A DNA stretch of 64,000 nt from Rhizobium sp. BK251 (GCF_004345245.1 NZ_SLUQ01000001.1:434001-498000), one strand, 5' to 3'; numbered from the stretch's first letter, positions 24,899-35,182 are shown. Numbers and translations: made by a program. The notes: generated by a model not told the origin, from the letters alone.

Positions 24899-26149
24899 CT
24901 ATTTTTCCAGCGTTGCCACGATCTCCACATGCGACGTCCAGAGGAACTGGTCGATCGGCGTGATGCGCTTAATGCGATAGCCGCCTTCCACGAGGATCGC
25001 GAGGTCGCGAGCAAGCGTCACCGGATTGCAGCTGACGGCCACGACGCGGCCAACGGCGGAGCGGGCAAGTTCCTTGGACTGGAACTCTGCCCCGGCGCGT
25101 GGCGGATCGAAGACCACGAGGTCATAGGCCTTGAGCTCCTGCGTCATCAACGGCCGGCGGTAGAGGTCGCGCCGCTCAACTGTGACCGGCTTCAGCCCCT
25201 GCGTGTTCCGCGCCGCATGATCGAGCGCAGCCAGCGCCTTTTCTTCTCCCTCAACCGCATGCACCCGGCCAAGACGGGCGAGCCGCAGAGAAAACGTGCC
25301 CGAGCCGGCAAAGAGATCGGCGATGCGCTTTGCCTTGCCCGCGTGGGCAAGCACAAGTTCCGCCATCGCTTCTTCGGCCGGCTTTGTCGCCTGCGTAAAG
25401 CCGCCGGCGGGCGGGGTCACCTGAACACCGCCGAAATCGATCCTGGGCTTCGAAGGTTCGACGACAATCTCCCCATCGAGCGAGACACGTGCGATGCCAC
25501 GCAGGCCGAGGATCGTCTCGACGGCGCGGCGCCGCTGCTGGTCGGAGAGCTTGCGGATGCCTTCGACGTCGAGGTCGAGACCCGACAGTGTCTCGAGCAC
25601 CGTGATGCGGAAAGCTTCGGAATTGACGGCAAGCGCCTTGCCGATTGCCTTGATCGCCGCCAGCCGCGAGATGATCGCCGGCGAGGAGATGGGACATTCC
25701 TCGATCGCGACGATGTGGTGCGTCTCGGCCTGGTTGAAGCCGAGCAGCAGGTCCTTCTCGGTCTTGCGGGCAGCAAGAACGAGGCGCCGGCGCTCACCCG
25801 GATGCGCCGGGATGACGTCGTCGACGGGATGCGTCAGGCCGCGTGACTTGAGCGCATCGACAACCAGCTGCCGCTTGAAGGCGCGGTAGGGCGCATCGGC
25901 ATAGTTCTGCAGCGTGCAGCCGCCGCAGGTGCCATTGACGCCGTCCGGGCCGAAGTGGCGACAGACCGGATCGCGGCGATCGGGCGAGGGGGCGGCAATC
26001 GACATCAGCGTGCCATGGTTCTTGACCCGCGCGATCGCGACGGTTTCGCCCGGCAATGCAAACGGCACGTAGAGCGGGCCGTCCTGCCCCTGGGCAATGC
26101 CGTCGCCCTGAGCGCCCAGCTTCTCGATCGTTACTGTTTCGGTGCTCAT
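24899..26149 (-). CDS. TrmA/RlmD-family 23S rRNA (uracil-5-)-methyltransferase
   Basis: 416 residues. An N-terminal TRAM-like OB domain (about 1-55, TVTIEKLGAQGDGIAQGQDG) precedes the Fe-S cysteines CRHFGP...GTCGGCTLQ and EECPIS. The SAM loop is IADLFAGSGTFSLRLA, the motif IV segment VVFDPPRAGA, and the catalytic cysteine lies in VAVSCNPVTLARD. The family makes m5U in 23S rRNA or tRNA using SAM. Which uridine is unknown; the Fe-S cluster favours the RlmD type. ATG 26149 overlaps the tlyA stop by 4 bases, so the two RNA methyltransferases are translationally coupled. Confidence 0.9.
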   Translation of the reverse strand: MSTETVTIEKLGAQGDGIAQGQDGPLYVPFALPGETVAIARVKNHGTLMSIAAPSPDRRDPVCRHFGPDGVNGTCGGCTLQNYADAPYRAFKRQLVVDALKSRGLTHPVDDVIPAHPGERRRLVLAARKTEKDLLLGFNQAETHHIVAIEECPISSPAIISRLAAIKAIGKALAVNSEAFRITVLETLSGLDLDVEGIRKLSDQQRRRAVETILGLRGIARVSLDGEIVVEPSKPRIDFGGVQVTPPAGGFTQATKPAEEAMAELVLAHAGKAKRIADLFAGSGTFSLRLARLGRVHAVEGEEKALAALDHAARNTQGLKPVTVERRDLYRRPLMTQELKAYDLVVFDPPRAGAEFQSKELARSAVGRVVAVSCNPVTLARDLAILVEGGYRIKRITPIDQFLWTSHVEIVATLEK

Positions 26150-26886
26150 GGCTTGCGTCCTGCGAGAAGAAATTCCTTGTTGCCGTCGCCGCCGGCAATC
26201 GGCGAGGCAATCAGGCCGAGGCTTGTCCAGCCCATGTCCTGCTCGAGCCACCGCTCCAGCTCCGCCGCAACCGCCGGTGCCGAGGAAGGGTCCTTGAGAA
26301 GACCGGATTTCGCGATCGCATCCCGCCCTGCCTCGAATTGCGGTTTCACCAGCAGGACGCACCCGGCCCCCGGCTCAGCGAGCGAAAGGGCAGGGGCGAG
26401 CGCCAGCTTCAGCGAGATGAAGGAGACATCGGAGACGATGAAGGAGACTGGATGGCCAACGTCCTCCGCGGTCAGGTTGCGGGCGTTCAGGCCCTCGATA
26501 CTGGTCACGCGCGGATCGTCCTCGACGCGCGGATGTATCTGGCCGTGACCGACATCGATTGCGGTGACATGGGCCGCGCCGCGCTGCAGCAGGACTTCGG
26601 TGAAGCCGCCGGTCGATGCGCCTACGTCGAGACAGTGCCGGTCCCTTGGATCGAGACCGAAATGGTCGAGGGCCGCGACGAGCTTCAGTGCCGCGCGCGA
26701 GACGTAGTCCTGGGCCGGGTCGTCGACCGCGACCTCGACAGTGCTCGCGAAGACGGCGCTGGGCTTGGTGACGACCTTGCCCCCGATCTTCACCGTCCCG
26801 CGCTGGACGGCATCCCGCGCCCGGGAGCGGCTCGGGAAGATGCCAAGGGAGACGAGGAGCTGGTCGAGGCGTTGCGGTTCGGACAT
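26146..26886 (-). CDS. tlyA: TlyA-family rRNA (cytidine-2'-O)-methyltransferase
   Basis: 246 residues. An S4 RNA-binding domain occupies about 4-65 (RLDQLLVSLGIFPSRSRARD). The FtsJ-like methyltransferase domain has the KDKE-type arrangement: SRAALKLVAAL, the SAM loop CLDVGASTGGFTEVLL, SFIVSDVSFISL and VKPQFEAG. TlyA proteins 2'-O-methylate rRNA and were once called haemolysins. Its stop overlaps the start of the TrmA/RlmD-type gene. It is divergent from the chemoreceptor gene. Confidence 0.93.
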   Translation of the reverse strand: MSEPQRLDQLLVSLGIFPSRSRARDAVQRGTVKIGGKVVTKPSAVFASTVEVAVDDPAQDYVSRAALKLVAALDHFGLDPRDRHCLDVGASTGGFTEVLLQRGAAHVTAIDVGHGQIHPRVEDDPRVTSIEGLNARNLTAEDVGHPVSFIVSDVSFISLKLALAPALSLAEPGAGCVLLVKPQFEAGRDAIAKSGLLKDPSSAPAVAAELERWLEQDMGWTSLGLIASPIAGGDGNKEFLLAGRKP

Positions 26887-27206
26887 CGGCTGTGCATGAC
26901 GGCCAAGACGCCCGCTTGCAAGCTTTTTGTTGCGCGGAGCCCGTTTGCGGCTCGTCTGGCCCGTGAAAATGGCACAGAAGGCGTGTCGGGATCGGATCCA
27001 CGCGATTCAATTTATTTTAAAGATGTGGCCTTAATTTCGTCTTCGATTGCAAGGCCCGTGATTCCCGCGCCGCGTTTGCCATGATGGCATCTCCGATTTT
27101 CATGCCAATCATGCCCTTTCCCCGAATAAGAACGTGACCGGCGGCGCCGCCCCGTCCGGCAGGTTTGCTATTCATTTTGGACAACGCACAGGAGGCGTTA
27201 CCTCTG
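26887..27206. other. Intergenic region between tlyA and the chemoreceptor gene
   Basis: 320 bp with divergent genes on both sides and no supported ORF. The only structure I see is a short palindrome, TGCCATGATGGCA (27077-27089), about 120 bp before the chemoreceptor start, and the good ribosome site AGGAGG at 27190. No recognisable promoter class. Confidence 0.4.
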
Positions 27207-29144
27207 ATGTCCGTGAAGAACATGTCTCTCAACGGCAAGCTCGGGCTCACTTTTGCCGCGCTTATTCTGATCTTCGTATCCGTTTCCGCCTTCGTCTATT
27301 CGAAGGCGCAGATTTCCGCACGCGCCGCGATCGAGCAGGCCCGCTCCGGCCAACTCGTCAACCAGATCGATGATGCCCTGCAGGCCATGCTGGAGCAGGC
27401 CGTCAACCTTCGCGGTTTCATCCTCTTCCGCAGCGACAGCACCTATGGCGATATCTTCACCAATCGCGAGCGCATGCTGAAGGCGATCGCCGCCGCCAAG
27501 GAAACGGCAGCCGGCAATGCCGATTTCACCCAGCAGATCGACGCCATGCAGAAGGCCGCAGACCTTTATTTCCACGAACTTGCCGAGCCGCAGTCGAAGG
27601 CCCGCAAGGAAACCGACATGCCGATCGACCAGGTCGTCAAGATCGGCGTCAACGAGACCAAGGGCCAGCTCGATGGCTTCCGCCAGGCCTCGGCCAAGAT
27701 CAAGGCTGCCGCTCGCGCAAATTCGGATGAGCTCGCGGCAACCCAGGCCGCTGCCAACAGCGTCCTCATCGCGACGCTCGTCTTCGGCGGCGTCTTCGCC
27801 GCACTGGCTGCCGCGGCTCTCGCATGGCTGCTCTCGCGCACCATCGTTCGTCCGATCGTCGGCATGACCGCCGCCATGGACCGGCTTGCAAGCGGCGAAA
27901 ACAACATCGACGTGCCGGCGCTGAACCGTCACGACGAAGTTGGCCGGATGGCGCAGGCCGTGGTCGTCTTCAAGGAGGCAGCAATCGAGAAGCAGCGCCT
28001 CGCCGGCGAGACCGAGCGCATGCGCGGCGACGCCGAGCGCCAGCGCCAGATGACCGACGAGCAGAAGGCTCGCGAGGAAGGCGATATCCGCTTTGCCATC
28101 GAGGCGCTTGCCAATGGTCTCGCTAGCCTTGCCGAAGGCGATGTCGCATACCGCATCCAGACGGGTTTTGCCCCGCAGTTCGATGGCCTGCGCACCGACT
28201 TCAACAACGCGCTCGTCAAGCTGGAGGCCGCACTTCAGGCCGTCGGCCAGAACGCTTCGGCGATCCATGCTGGCGCTGCCGAAATCCGCTCGGCTGCCGA
28301 CGATCTCGCACGCCGCACGGAACAGCAGGCGGCCGCCGTCGAAGAAACCGCCGCAGCCCTGGAAGAGGTCACCACGACCGTCCGCGACTCCGCCAAGCGG
28401 GCGGAAGACGTCGGCCATCTCGTTGAGCGCGCGCGCCTCGGCGCGGAGAAGTCCGGCGAGGTCGTCCGCAAGGCGGTCGACGCCATGCAGCAGATCGAAA
28501 AGTCTTCCGGCGAGATCAGCAACATCATCAGCGTGATCGACGACATCGCGTTCCAGACGAACCTGCTTGCCCTGAACGCCGGTGTCGAGGCAGCCCGTGC
28601 CGGTGATGCCGGCAAGGGCTTCGCTGTCGTCGCCCAGGAAGTCCGTGAGTTGGCGCAGCGCTCTGCGAACGCCGCCAAGGAAATCAAGGCGCTGATCAAC
28701 ACCTCCAGCACCCAGGTCAATACCGGCGTCTCGCTCGTCGGCGACACCGGCAAGGCACTGCAGGCGATCGTCGGCGAAGTGCAGGAGATCAACCAGCATG
28801 TCGGCGCGATCGTCACGGCGACGCGCGAACAGTCGGTCGGCCTCCAGGAGATCAACACGGCAGTCAACAACATGGACCAGGGCACGCAGCAGAACGCCGC
28901 GATGGTGGAAGAGCAGACGGCCGCAAGCCATACGCTCGCCCGCGAAGCCGGCGCGCTGAACGACCTCCTGCGCCAGTTCAAGCTCGCTGCGACGTCCGAG
29001 CAACCCCGCCCGGTTGCCGCGACACCGCAGTCTCGTCCCGCTCCGTCACCGGCGCGCGTCCTTGGCCGCACGGTCGCAAAGGCCTTCGGCGGCAAGGCTG
29101 CAACTGCTGCTGCCGTCGCCCAGGACGAGTGGGAAGAGTTCTGA
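27207..29144 (+). CDS. Methyl-accepting chemotaxis protein with CheR/CheB tether pentapeptide
   Basis: 645 residues from ATG 27207 (AGGAGG 11 bases upstream). TM1 is about 10-30, a helical periplasmic sensor domain of about 150 residues follows, and TM2 is about 180-200. A HAMP ([20 protein letters not shown]) and a second HAMP-like unit ([14 protein letters not shown]) precede the signalling hairpin with its conserved tip [20 protein letters not shown]. The last six residues, DEWEEF, match the xWxxF tether bound by the CheR methyltransferase and CheB. Ligand unknown: the sensor is short and helical, not a Cache domain. No other chemotaxis gene is in the window. Confidence 0.93.
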   Translation: MSVKNMSLNGKLGLTFAALILIFVSVSAFVYSKAQISARAAIEQARSGQLVNQIDDALQAMLEQAVNLRGFILFRSDSTYGDIFTNRERMLKAIAAAKETAAGNADFTQQIDAMQKAADLYFHELAEPQSKARKETDMPIDQVVKIGVNETKGQLDGFRQASAKIKAAARANSDELAATQAAANSVLIATLVFGGVFAALAAAALAWLLSRTIVRPIVGMTAAMDRLASGENNIDVPALNRHDEVGRMAQAVVVFKEAAIEKQRLAGETERMRGDAERQRQMTDEQKAREEGDIRFAIEALANGLASLAEGDVAYRIQTGFAPQFDGLRTDFNNALVKLEAALQAVGQNASAIHAGAAEIRSAADDLARRTEQQAAAVEETAAALEEVTTTVRDSAKRAEDVGHLVERARLGAEKSGEVVRKAVDAMQQIEKSSGEISNIISVIDDIAFQTNLLALNAGVEAARAGDAGKGFAVVAQEVRELAQRSANAAKEIKALINTSSTQVNTGVSLVGDTGKALQAIVGEVQEINQHVGAIVTATREQSVGLQEINTAVNNMDQGTQQNAAMVEEQTAASHTLAREAGALNDLLRQFKLAATSEQPRPVAATPQSRPAPSPARVLGRTVAKAFGGKAATAAAVAQDEWEEF

Positions 29145-29211
29145 GAACCGCAGCGATCGCTCTCTCCTGCTTGTCGGGAGAGTGGCGCCTGATTGTGCTT
29201 TGAAAACTGAA

Positions 29212-29245
29212 AAGGGCAGCCCGCAACGGCTGCCCTTCGTTTTTT
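29212..29245 (+). terminator. Rho-independent terminator after the chemoreceptor gene
   Basis: AAGGGCAGCC / GGCTGCCCTT stem with a short loop, then CGTTTTTT. One of the clearest intrinsic terminators in the window. Confidence 0.9.
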
Positions 29246-29274
29246 ACTGTGGAGGCGCGTAACCTCGCCCACCC

Positions 29275-29398
29275 GTCACCCCGGACTTGATCCGGGGTCC
29301 AGCAGCGCCGCGTCGGCGGCGCGAAAGACCCTCAGTATACGGGTCCTCTCGGCTCACAGACGTTCGCCAGTTGGATTCCGGCTCAAGGCCGGAATGAC
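29275..29398. repeat. Terminal-inverted-repeat element, copy A
   Basis: About 124 bp. It starts GTCACCCCGGACTTGATCCG, continues with GGTCCAGC, and ends TGGATTCCGGCTCAAGGCCG plus GAATGAC. The outer ends are inverted (GTCA...CCGG / CCGG..TGAC) and each end contains its own CCGG-centred palindrome. The same ends, with a different middle, recur at 40938. No ORF inside. It lies in the 368-bp gap between the chemoreceptor terminator and dxs. Elements like this are widespread between genes in rhizobia; mechanism of spread is unknown to me. Confidence 0.75.
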
Positions 29399-29513
29399 GG
29401 CAATATCCGGCGTGCTGTCCAAAGCTGCGGCCGATACGGTCTTTGCCGGCAGCCCACAAGGCTGCCCTTTTCCATTGGATATGTTGGTATGCCGCTGCTT
29501 GTCAGGCGCAGCG

Positions 29514-31430
29514 TTATCCCGCCGCGCCGACGATCAGGCTACGTCCCAGCGTCTTGAAGACGGTGGAGACGATGCCGGCGCGGTCGAGACCGGCACGGGC
29601 GTTCATCACCTCCGGCTTGGCCTGCTCCATCCAGATGTCGGGCATCACCAGCGAGCGGATCTTCAGGCCGTGGTCGAGCAGGCCCTCCGTGGCGAGGTAT
29701 TGCATCACATGGCTGCCGAAGCCGCCGACGGCACCTTCCTCGACGGTGATCATTACCTCATGGTTGGTGGCAAGCTGGCGGATGAGATCGAGGTCGAGCG
29801 GCTTGGCGAAGCGCGCATCGGCGACGGTGGTGGAAAGCCCCGCCGCATCGAGGTCTTCGGCGGCAAGCAGACAATCGGCGAGGCGCGTGCCGAACGAAAG
29901 AAGCGCCACCTTGGTGCCTTGCTTGACGACACGACCCTTGCCGATCTGCAGGATCTCACCGCGCGCGGGCAGGTCGACGCCGACGCCCTCGCCACGCGGA
30001 TAGCGGAAGGAAATCGGACCGGCATCATAGGCGGCGGCCGTGCGCACCATGTGCTTCAGTTCCGCCTCATCCGCCGCGGCCATCACGACGAAGCCCGGCA
30101 GCGTCGCGAGGAAGGTCGTGTCGAAGGAGCCGGCATGGGTCGGTCCGTCTGCGCCGACGAAGCCGGCGCGATCGATCGGGAAGCGAACCGGCAGACCCTG
30201 GATCGCCACGTCGTGGACAACTTGGTCGTAGCCGCGCTGCAGGAAGGTGGAATAGAGGGCGCAGAACGGCTTGAAGCCCTCGGCCGCAAGCCCGGCCGCG
30301 AAGGTCACTGCATGCTGTTCGGCGATGCCAACGTCGAAGGTGCGCGACGGAAAGGCCTCGGCAAGCTTGTCGATGCCGGTACCGTTCGGCATGGCGGCTG
30401 TGATGCCGACGATCTTGTCGTCATAGCCGGCCTCCTGAACGAGCGCCTCGGCAAACACGCTGGTGTAGCTCGGCGCGTTCGGCTTCACCTTGGCCTGAGC
30501 ACCGGTGATGACGTCGAACCTGTTGACGCCGTGATACTTGTCTGCGGCCGCTTCGGCCGGCGCGTAGCCCTTGCCCTTCTGGGTCACGACATGGATAAGA
30601 ACCGGGCCGCGGGCATTGTCACGCACGTTGCGGAGCACCGGCAGCAGGTGTTCGAAGGAATGTCCGTCGATCGGGCCGATATGGTAGAAGCCCATCTCCT
30701 CGAACATCGTCCCGCCGGTCACGTAGCCGCGCGCATGCTCGACCGCGCGGGTGAGTGCCCGGTCGACATTCTTGCCGAGATAGGCCGTCAGCTTCTTGCC
30801 GAATTCGCGGAAGCCCATGTAGGTGCGTCCCGAGGCAAGTCGCGCCAGATAGGCGCTCATCGCGCCCGTAGGCGGGGCGATCGACATGTCGTTGTCGTTG
30901 AGGATGACGATCAGCCGGGCATCGAGGGCCCCGGCATTGTTCAGCGCCTCATAGGCCATGCCTGCCGACATGGCGCCGTCACCGATGACGGCGATCACCT
31001 TGCGATCGGTCTTTTCGAGGTCGGCGGCAACCGCCATGCCGAGCCCGGCCGAGATCGAGGTGGAGGAATGCGCCGCGCCGAAGGGATCATATTCGCTTTC
31101 GGCGCGCCGGGTGAAGCCGGAGAGGCCGTCTTCCTGCCGTAGCGTGCGGATGCGTTCGCGCCGGCCGGTCAGGATCTTGTGCGGATAGCACTGATGCCCA
31201 ACGTCGAAGATCAGCCGGTCGCTGGGCGTCTCGAAAACCTTGTGAATCGCGATGGTGAGCTCGACCACGCCTAGGCCCGCACCCAGATGTCCGCCGGTGC
31301 GCGATACCGCATCGATCATCTCGTCGCGCACTTCGCGGGCGAGCTGCGGCAAGTCTCGATCGTCCAGCTTTCGCAGGTCTGCAGGAAACTCGACCTGATC
31401 CAGCAGGGGCGTCACGGGCAATTCTGTCAC
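29514..31430 (-). CDS. dxs: 1-deoxy-D-xylulose-5-phosphate synthase
   Basis: 638 residues, full length. It condenses pyruvate and glyceraldehyde-3-phosphate using thiamine diphosphate, the first step of the MEP isoprenoid pathway and a precursor supply for thiamine and pyridoxal. Visible motifs: [24 protein letters not shown], the ThDP motif [15 protein letters not shown]...LNDND, and the transketolase segment [10 protein letters not shown]. The start [16 protein letters not shown] is standard. Upstream, the pirin gene is separated by 112 bp. Confidence 0.97.
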   Translation of the reverse strand: MTELPVTPLLDQVEFPADLRKLDDRDLPQLAREVRDEMIDAVSRTGGHLGAGLGVVELTIAIHKVFETPSDRLIFDVGHQCYPHKILTGRRERIRTLRQEDGLSGFTRRAESEYDPFGAAHSSTSISAGLGMAVAADLEKTDRKVIAVIGDGAMSAGMAYEALNNAGALDARLIVILNDNDMSIAPPTGAMSAYLARLASGRTYMGFREFGKKLTAYLGKNVDRALTRAVEHARGYVTGGTMFEEMGFYHIGPIDGHSFEHLLPVLRNVRDNARGPVLIHVVTQKGKGYAPAEAAADKYHGVNRFDVITGAQAKVKPNAPSYTSVFAEALVQEAGYDDKIVGITAAMPNGTGIDKLAEAFPSRTFDVGIAEQHAVTFAAGLAAEGFKPFCALYSTFLQRGYDQVVHDVAIQGLPVRFPIDRAGFVGADGPTHAGSFDTTFLATLPGFVVMAAADEAELKHMVRTAAAYDAGPISFRYPRGEGVGVDLPARGEILQIGKGRVVKQGTKVALLSFGTRLADCLLAAEDLDAAGLSTTVADARFAKPLDLDLIRQLATNHEVMITVEEGAVGGFGSHVMQYLATEGLLDHGLKIRSLVMPDIWMEQAKPEVMNARAGLDRAGIVSTVFKTLGRSLIVGAAG

Positions 31431-31542
31431 GGGCTGATGCTCTTTCTTGCTGTTATTGGGCGGGGGCTCGCCTTTACTCCATCGTCCTTTGCGGCAAAAG
31501 ACGTCTATTTCATGGACCGCAAGGTTCCCATTCTAGAGGAGA

Positions 31543-32466
31543 TCAACCCTCCGGCAAAGGGATGAACTCCTCTTCATCCCCCGGAACAATGTCGAAGTGA
31601 CCTGTTCGCCACTCTTCCTTGGCTTTCTCGATGCGCTCCTTGGAGGAAGAAACGAAATTCCACCAGATGTAGCGCTTGGAATTCAGCGTCGCACCACCGA
31701 AAAGCATCATGTGACAGCCTTGCTCGCCGCCCTGCAGGGTGATCTCGTCACCCGGGCGGAATACGAGGAGTTGGTCGGCCTCGAAACGGTCGCCGGCGAC
31801 GATCAGGGAGCCTGCGAGGATGTAGATCGCGCGCTCTTCGTGTGCCGCGCCGAACGGGAAGCGGACATTCGGCTGCAGTTCGAGATCCGCATAGAGCGTG
31901 TCCGAGTAGACCCCGACCGGCGAGGTCAGTCCCTCGAAACTGCCGATCACGAGGCGTCCGCGCGCGCCGTCGGCGTCGATCAGCGGCAGGTCGCTCTTTT
32001 CCGTGTGGGCGAATGCCGGGTCGATCTCTTCCTTGTCGTCGGGAAGGGCGAGCCACGTCTGCAGCCCGGAAATCGACAGCGGATGGCCGCGCAGTTTGTC
32101 GGGTGTGCGCTCCGAGTGCACGATGCCGCGGCCCGCCGTCATCAGGTTGATGTCGCCGGGCTGAATGACCTTTTCGGTTCCCAGGCTGTCGCGATGGCGA
32201 ATCTCGCCGTCGAAGAGATAGGTAACAGTCGAAAGGCCGATATGCGGATGCGGCCGGACGTCGAGAGCTTCGCCGGCCTTCAGGATGGCAGGTCCCATGC
32301 GGTCGAAGAAGATGAACGGTCCGACGAGCCGGCGCTCCCGCGTAGGAAGCGCGCGGCGCACGGAAAAACCGCCAAGATCTGTGGTCCGCGGGATGATCAG
32401 GTTCTCGATGGCGTTGCAGGCAAATGCGTCGCCGGGCAGGGGATCCTTACCGGGGAAGAAGGACAT
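31543..32466 (-). CDS. Pirin family protein
   Basis: 307 residues, bicupin. The N-terminal metal-binding cupin has RPHPHIGLSTVTYLFDG and MTAGRGIVHSE, supplying the His and Glu ligands. FIFFDRMGP and GLQTWLALP are pirin hallmarks. The C-terminal cupin follows, ending in a charged tail (GDEEEFIPLPEG). Bacterial pirins include quercetin 2,3-dioxygenases and metabolic regulators; the role here is unknown. It lies between the SDR gene and dxs, same strand. Confidence 0.92.
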   Translation of the reverse strand: MSFFPGKDPLPGDAFACNAIENLIIPRTTDLGGFSVRRALPTRERRLVGPFIFFDRMGPAILKAGEALDVRPHPHIGLSTVTYLFDGEIRHRDSLGTEKVIQPGDINLMTAGRGIVHSERTPDKLRGHPLSISGLQTWLALPDDKEEIDPAFAHTEKSDLPLIDADGARGRLVIGSFEGLTSPVGVYSDTLYADLELQPNVRFPFGAAHEERAIYILAGSLIVAGDRFEADQLLVFRPGDEITLQGGEQGCHMMLFGGATLNSKRYIWWNFVSSSKERIEKAKEEWRTGHFDIVPGDEEEFIPLPEG

Positions 32467-32543
32467 GGGCGTTTCTCCAGTGGCGAATGCTCCGACCAGA
32501 CATAGCGCCCGGCGGTGGATTGGGAAAGGTCTGATGGCCCGGC

Positions 32544-33311
32544 TCAGATCGCCGTGAAGCCGTTGTCGACGAAGAGGTGGGCGCCGTTGACGAAACTGGA
32601 CTCGTCGCTGGCCAGATAAAGTGCGGCACGCGCGACATCTTCCGGCTCGCCGATCCGCCCCTGCTGGGCAGCGATCGCGGCATCGGAAACATCGACGCCG
32701 AGCGCCTGCAGCTCGCTGACCTCACGCAACCCGTGCGGCGTGCGGATGAAGCCGGGGCAGACGGCATTGCAGCGAATGTTGCGGTCGCGGAACTCAACGG
32801 CAATGGCGCGCGCAAACATGTGCACCGCGCCCTTGGTGGTGTCGTAAAGCACTTCCATCGGCGTGGCGGCAACCGCCGAAATCGACGAGGTGCAGACGAT
32901 CGATCCGCCGCCAGCCGCAATCATCTTCGGCAGGACGGCCTTCGTCATCAGGAACATCGAGCGCACGTTGACGGCGTGCAGCCAGTCCCACTCCTGCAGC
33001 GTGGTTTCCAGGAACGGCTTGATGACGATGGTGCCGGCATGGTTGAAAAGCACGGTCACGGCGCCGTAGCGCTCCTCGACGCCGGCGACGGCTGTGTTCA
33101 CCGCCTTTTCGTCCGAGACGTCTGCGGCCCAGTAGTCGGCCTCGCCGCCGGCATCGCGGATGGCCTCGACCGTCTGCGCCGCAGCATCGCCGTTGCGGTC
33201 GATGATCGCTACGCGCGCGCCTTCTGCCGCAAACAGCCTCGAGGCCGCGCCGCCCATGCCCGTCGCGCCACCTGAAATGATGGCGACCTTGCCTATCAAC
33301 CTGTCCGTCAT
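32544..33311 (-). CDS. SDR family NAD(P)-dependent oxidoreductase
   Basis: 255 residues, classical short-chain dehydrogenase. The cofactor loop is IISGGATGMGGAASRLFA, followed by FNHAGT (the NAG variant), and the active site SSISAVAATPMEVLYDTTK (Ser and YxxxK). ISD-type residues after beta-2 (IIDRNGD) favour NAD(H). It ends with the family's GAHLFVDNGFTAI. The substrate is not predictable. It sits between xseB and pirin on the same strand; spacing of 77-84 bp on each side makes cotranscription possible but not sure. Confidence 0.9.
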   Translation of the reverse strand: MTDRLIGKVAIISGGATGMGGAASRLFAAEGARVAIIDRNGDAAAQTVEAIRDAGGEADYWAADVSDEKAVNTAVAGVEERYGAVTVLFNHAGTIVIKPFLETTLQEWDWLHAVNVRSMFLMTKAVLPKMIAAGGGSIVCTSSISAVAATPMEVLYDTTKGAVHMFARAIAVEFRDRNIRCNAVCPGFIRTPHGLREVSELQALGVDVSDAAIAAQQGRIGEPEDVARAALYLASDESSFVNGAHLFVDNGFTAI

Positions 33312-33395
33312 TCGTATTCGCCCCCTCGGATATCGGCCTTCGGGGATGATATCCCGGTCATTCGCCGGGAGCCAGCGTCCTCGAGGATAGGTGCC

Positions 33396-33647
33396 TCAGG
33401 CCCCGTCGAGCGGCTCGACACCCTGCGGCTTGCCGGCACGGTCGAGCCTGATCTTCTCGATACGGTTTTCCGCGGCCGTCAGAAGCGCTTCGCAATGCTT
33501 CTTCAGCGCCTCGCCGCGCTCATAGATCTCGATGGATTCGTCGAGCGCCACGTCGCCGCGTTCCAGCCGCGCCACGATGCTTTCGAGTTCGGCCACCGCC
33601 TTTTCGAAGGAATAGCCGGAAACGTCCGGTCTGGCGCTGTCAGTCAT
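33396..33647 (-). CDS. xseB: Exodeoxyribonuclease VII small subunit
   Basis: 83 residues. The XseB helical core is [20 protein letters not shown], then [20 protein letters not shown]. With XseA it degrades single-stranded DNA. I chose ATG 33647 (GGG upstream) over a TTG at 33653 that has no room for a ribosome site. It begins 2 bp after the deacetylase stop, so the two are almost certainly cotranscribed. Confidence 0.95.
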   Translation of the reverse strand: MTDSARPDVSGYSFEKAVAELESIVARLERGDVALDESIEIYERGEALKKHCEALLTAAENRIEKIRLDRAGKPQGVEPLDGA

Positions 33648-33649
33648 CG

Positions 33650-34585
33650 TCAACCCTTTATCATTCTCAGTATGTGGAGGCCGGCCGATTCGGCGAGGCC
33701 TTCCAGATCATAGCCGCCTTCCAGCAGGCTGACGACCCGGTTCCTCGCGCTCCGGTCGGCCACCTCGAGAAGCCGCCCCGTTGCCCAGTCGAAATCCTCG
33801 CCGACGAGGTTGATCTGTGCCAGCGGATCGCGGTGATGCGCGTCGAAGCCCGCCGAGATGATGATCAGATCCGGGCGGAAATCGTGAAGCGCGGGCAGCA
33901 CGCGAGACTTGAAGGCCTCGCGGAAATGATCGCTGCCGGTGTTCGGCGAGAGGGGGGCATTGACGATCGTATTGTGGGTGCCGGTTTCCTGAAGGGCGCC
34001 GGTGCCGGGATAGAGCGGCATCTGGTGGGTCGAGCAGAAGAGCACGGAAGGGTCGTCCCAGAAGATGTCCTGGGTGCCGTTGCCGTGATGCACGTCCCAG
34101 TCGACGATGGCGATGCGCTCGGCGCCATGGGCCTTCTGGGCGTGGCGGGCGGCAATCGCGGCATTGTTGAAGAAACAGAAACCCATCGCGGTGGTTTTTT
34201 CCGCATGGTGTCCCGGCGGCCGGGCTGCGACGAAGACGTTGTCCGCAGCACCGGAGAACACGTCGTCGACGGCGGCCATGGCCGCACCCACGCCGGTCAG
34301 CGCCGCCTGCAGGCTCTTGCTGCTGGCGTAGGTGTCGGCTTCCAGCTGGTTGATGCGGTCTTCCTCCTCGGGAATCTGCCGCATGACCGCCAGCAGATGC
34401 TCCTCGGGATGGGCGAGAAGGACGGCGTCCTCGCTTGCCTGCGGCGCCTGCTTGCGGTCGAGCCGGGCGAAATTCGGATGCTCGAGCGCGATGTTGAGCG
34501 AGCGCAGCCTGTCGGCGCGCTCTGGATGCCCCGGCGGTGTAACGTGCTCGAGGAAGATCGGGTGTTCATAGAGGCGTGTCGTCAT
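33650..34585 (-). CDS. Histone deacetylase-family (class II HDAC-like) amidohydrolase
   Basis: 311 residues from ATG 34585 (GGGAG upstream). The zinc ligands and charge relay of the arginase/deacetylase fold are all present: [39 protein letters not shown] and the catalytic tyrosine in LEGGYDLEG. Bacterial members deacetylate acetylpolyamines, acetoin-linked lysines or similar; the substrate here is unknown. It is the first gene before xseB. Confidence 0.92.
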   Translation of the reverse strand: MTTRLYEHPIFLEHVTPPGHPERADRLRSLNIALEHPNFARLDRKQAPQASEDAVLLAHPEEHLLAVMRQIPEEEDRINQLEADTYASSKSLQAALTGVGAAMAAVDDVFSGAADNVFVAARPPGHHAEKTTAMGFCFFNNAAIAARHAQKAHGAERIAIVDWDVHHGNGTQDIFWDDPSVLFCSTHQMPLYPGTGALQETGTHNTIVNAPLSPNTGSDHFREAFKSRVLPALHDFRPDLIIISAGFDAHHRDPLAQINLVGEDFDWATGRLLEVADRSARNRVVSLLEGGYDLEGLAESAGLHILRMIKG

Positions 34586-34755
34586 GGCTCCCAGCCTATC
34601 GATGAACGCTGTCACGATCCACAGGACATGGTGTCCGCATGGTGGATTTCAACAAATGCCGCAGGCGCCGACATGGAACATGCGCGTTTACTTCCTGCCT
34701 GCCTGTGCATAAGCTTTTCCTCAGAAACAGACTCACGCTGCGGAAGGCATACTGA

Positions 34756-35157
34756 ATGGACGGCGTCGATCGATCCAAGGTGATCGAAATCCGGGTTCCC
34801 TTCTCCGACGTTGGCATGCATGGGCAGATGTTCACGACGTCCTATCTGCGCCACGCGGAAACGGCTGTGCTGAATTTCTGGAAAACCCGGCCGGAACAGG
34901 CGGTCGAGCCGGTCTATATCGCCACCAAGGTCTCCTGTACGATCCATCGCGGCCTGCGCTATGACGAGTTTGCGCGCTTCATCGTCAGCATCGACAAGAT
35001 CGGCGTGAAATCGGTCGGCTTCGACGTCATGGTCACGGCCGAGGGGGAGCCGGTGGCCGAGGCGGAAATATTGTGGGTCGCCCACGAATCCGAGGATGGC
35101 GAACCCGTCCCCCTGCCGGAGGCCACCCGCGACTGGCTTTATCAGATCCTTGACTAA
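34756..35157 (+). CDS. Acyl-CoA thioesterase, 4HBT hotdog family
   Basis: 133 residues with a single hotdog fold: IEIRVPFSDVGMHGQMFTTS, YLRHAETAVLNFW and ATKVSCTIHRGLRYDE. The catalytic Asp/His layout (DVGMHG) resembles the YbgC-like 4HBT group, which hydrolyses short acyl-CoA or 4-hydroxybenzoyl-CoA. The substrate is not determined. The gene stands alone, convergent with bioY. Confidence 0.82.
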   Translation: MDGVDRSKVIEIRVPFSDVGMHGQMFTTSYLRHAETAVLNFWKTRPEQAVEPVYIATKVSCTIHRGLRYDEFARFIVSIDKIGVKSVGFDVMVTAEGEPVAEAEILWVAHESEDGEPVPLPEATRDWLYQILD

Positions 35158-35182
35158 GGCTCGCCAGGCTCAGGTGCGAGCC
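35158..35182. terminator. Candidate terminator hairpin between the thioesterase gene and bioY
   Basis: GGCTCGC / GCGAGCC with an 11-base loop spans the 12-bp gap between convergent genes; no T run. Confidence 0.35.

Noticed and set aside
27198..29003. 601-codon open frame antisense to the chemoreceptor gene
   Set aside because: Produced by the regular codon pattern of the chemoreceptor; no ribosome site or motif.
29394..31142. 582-codon open frame antisense to dxs
   Set aside because: dxs is unambiguous and the reverse frame reads as Arg/Glu/Gly-rich shadow.
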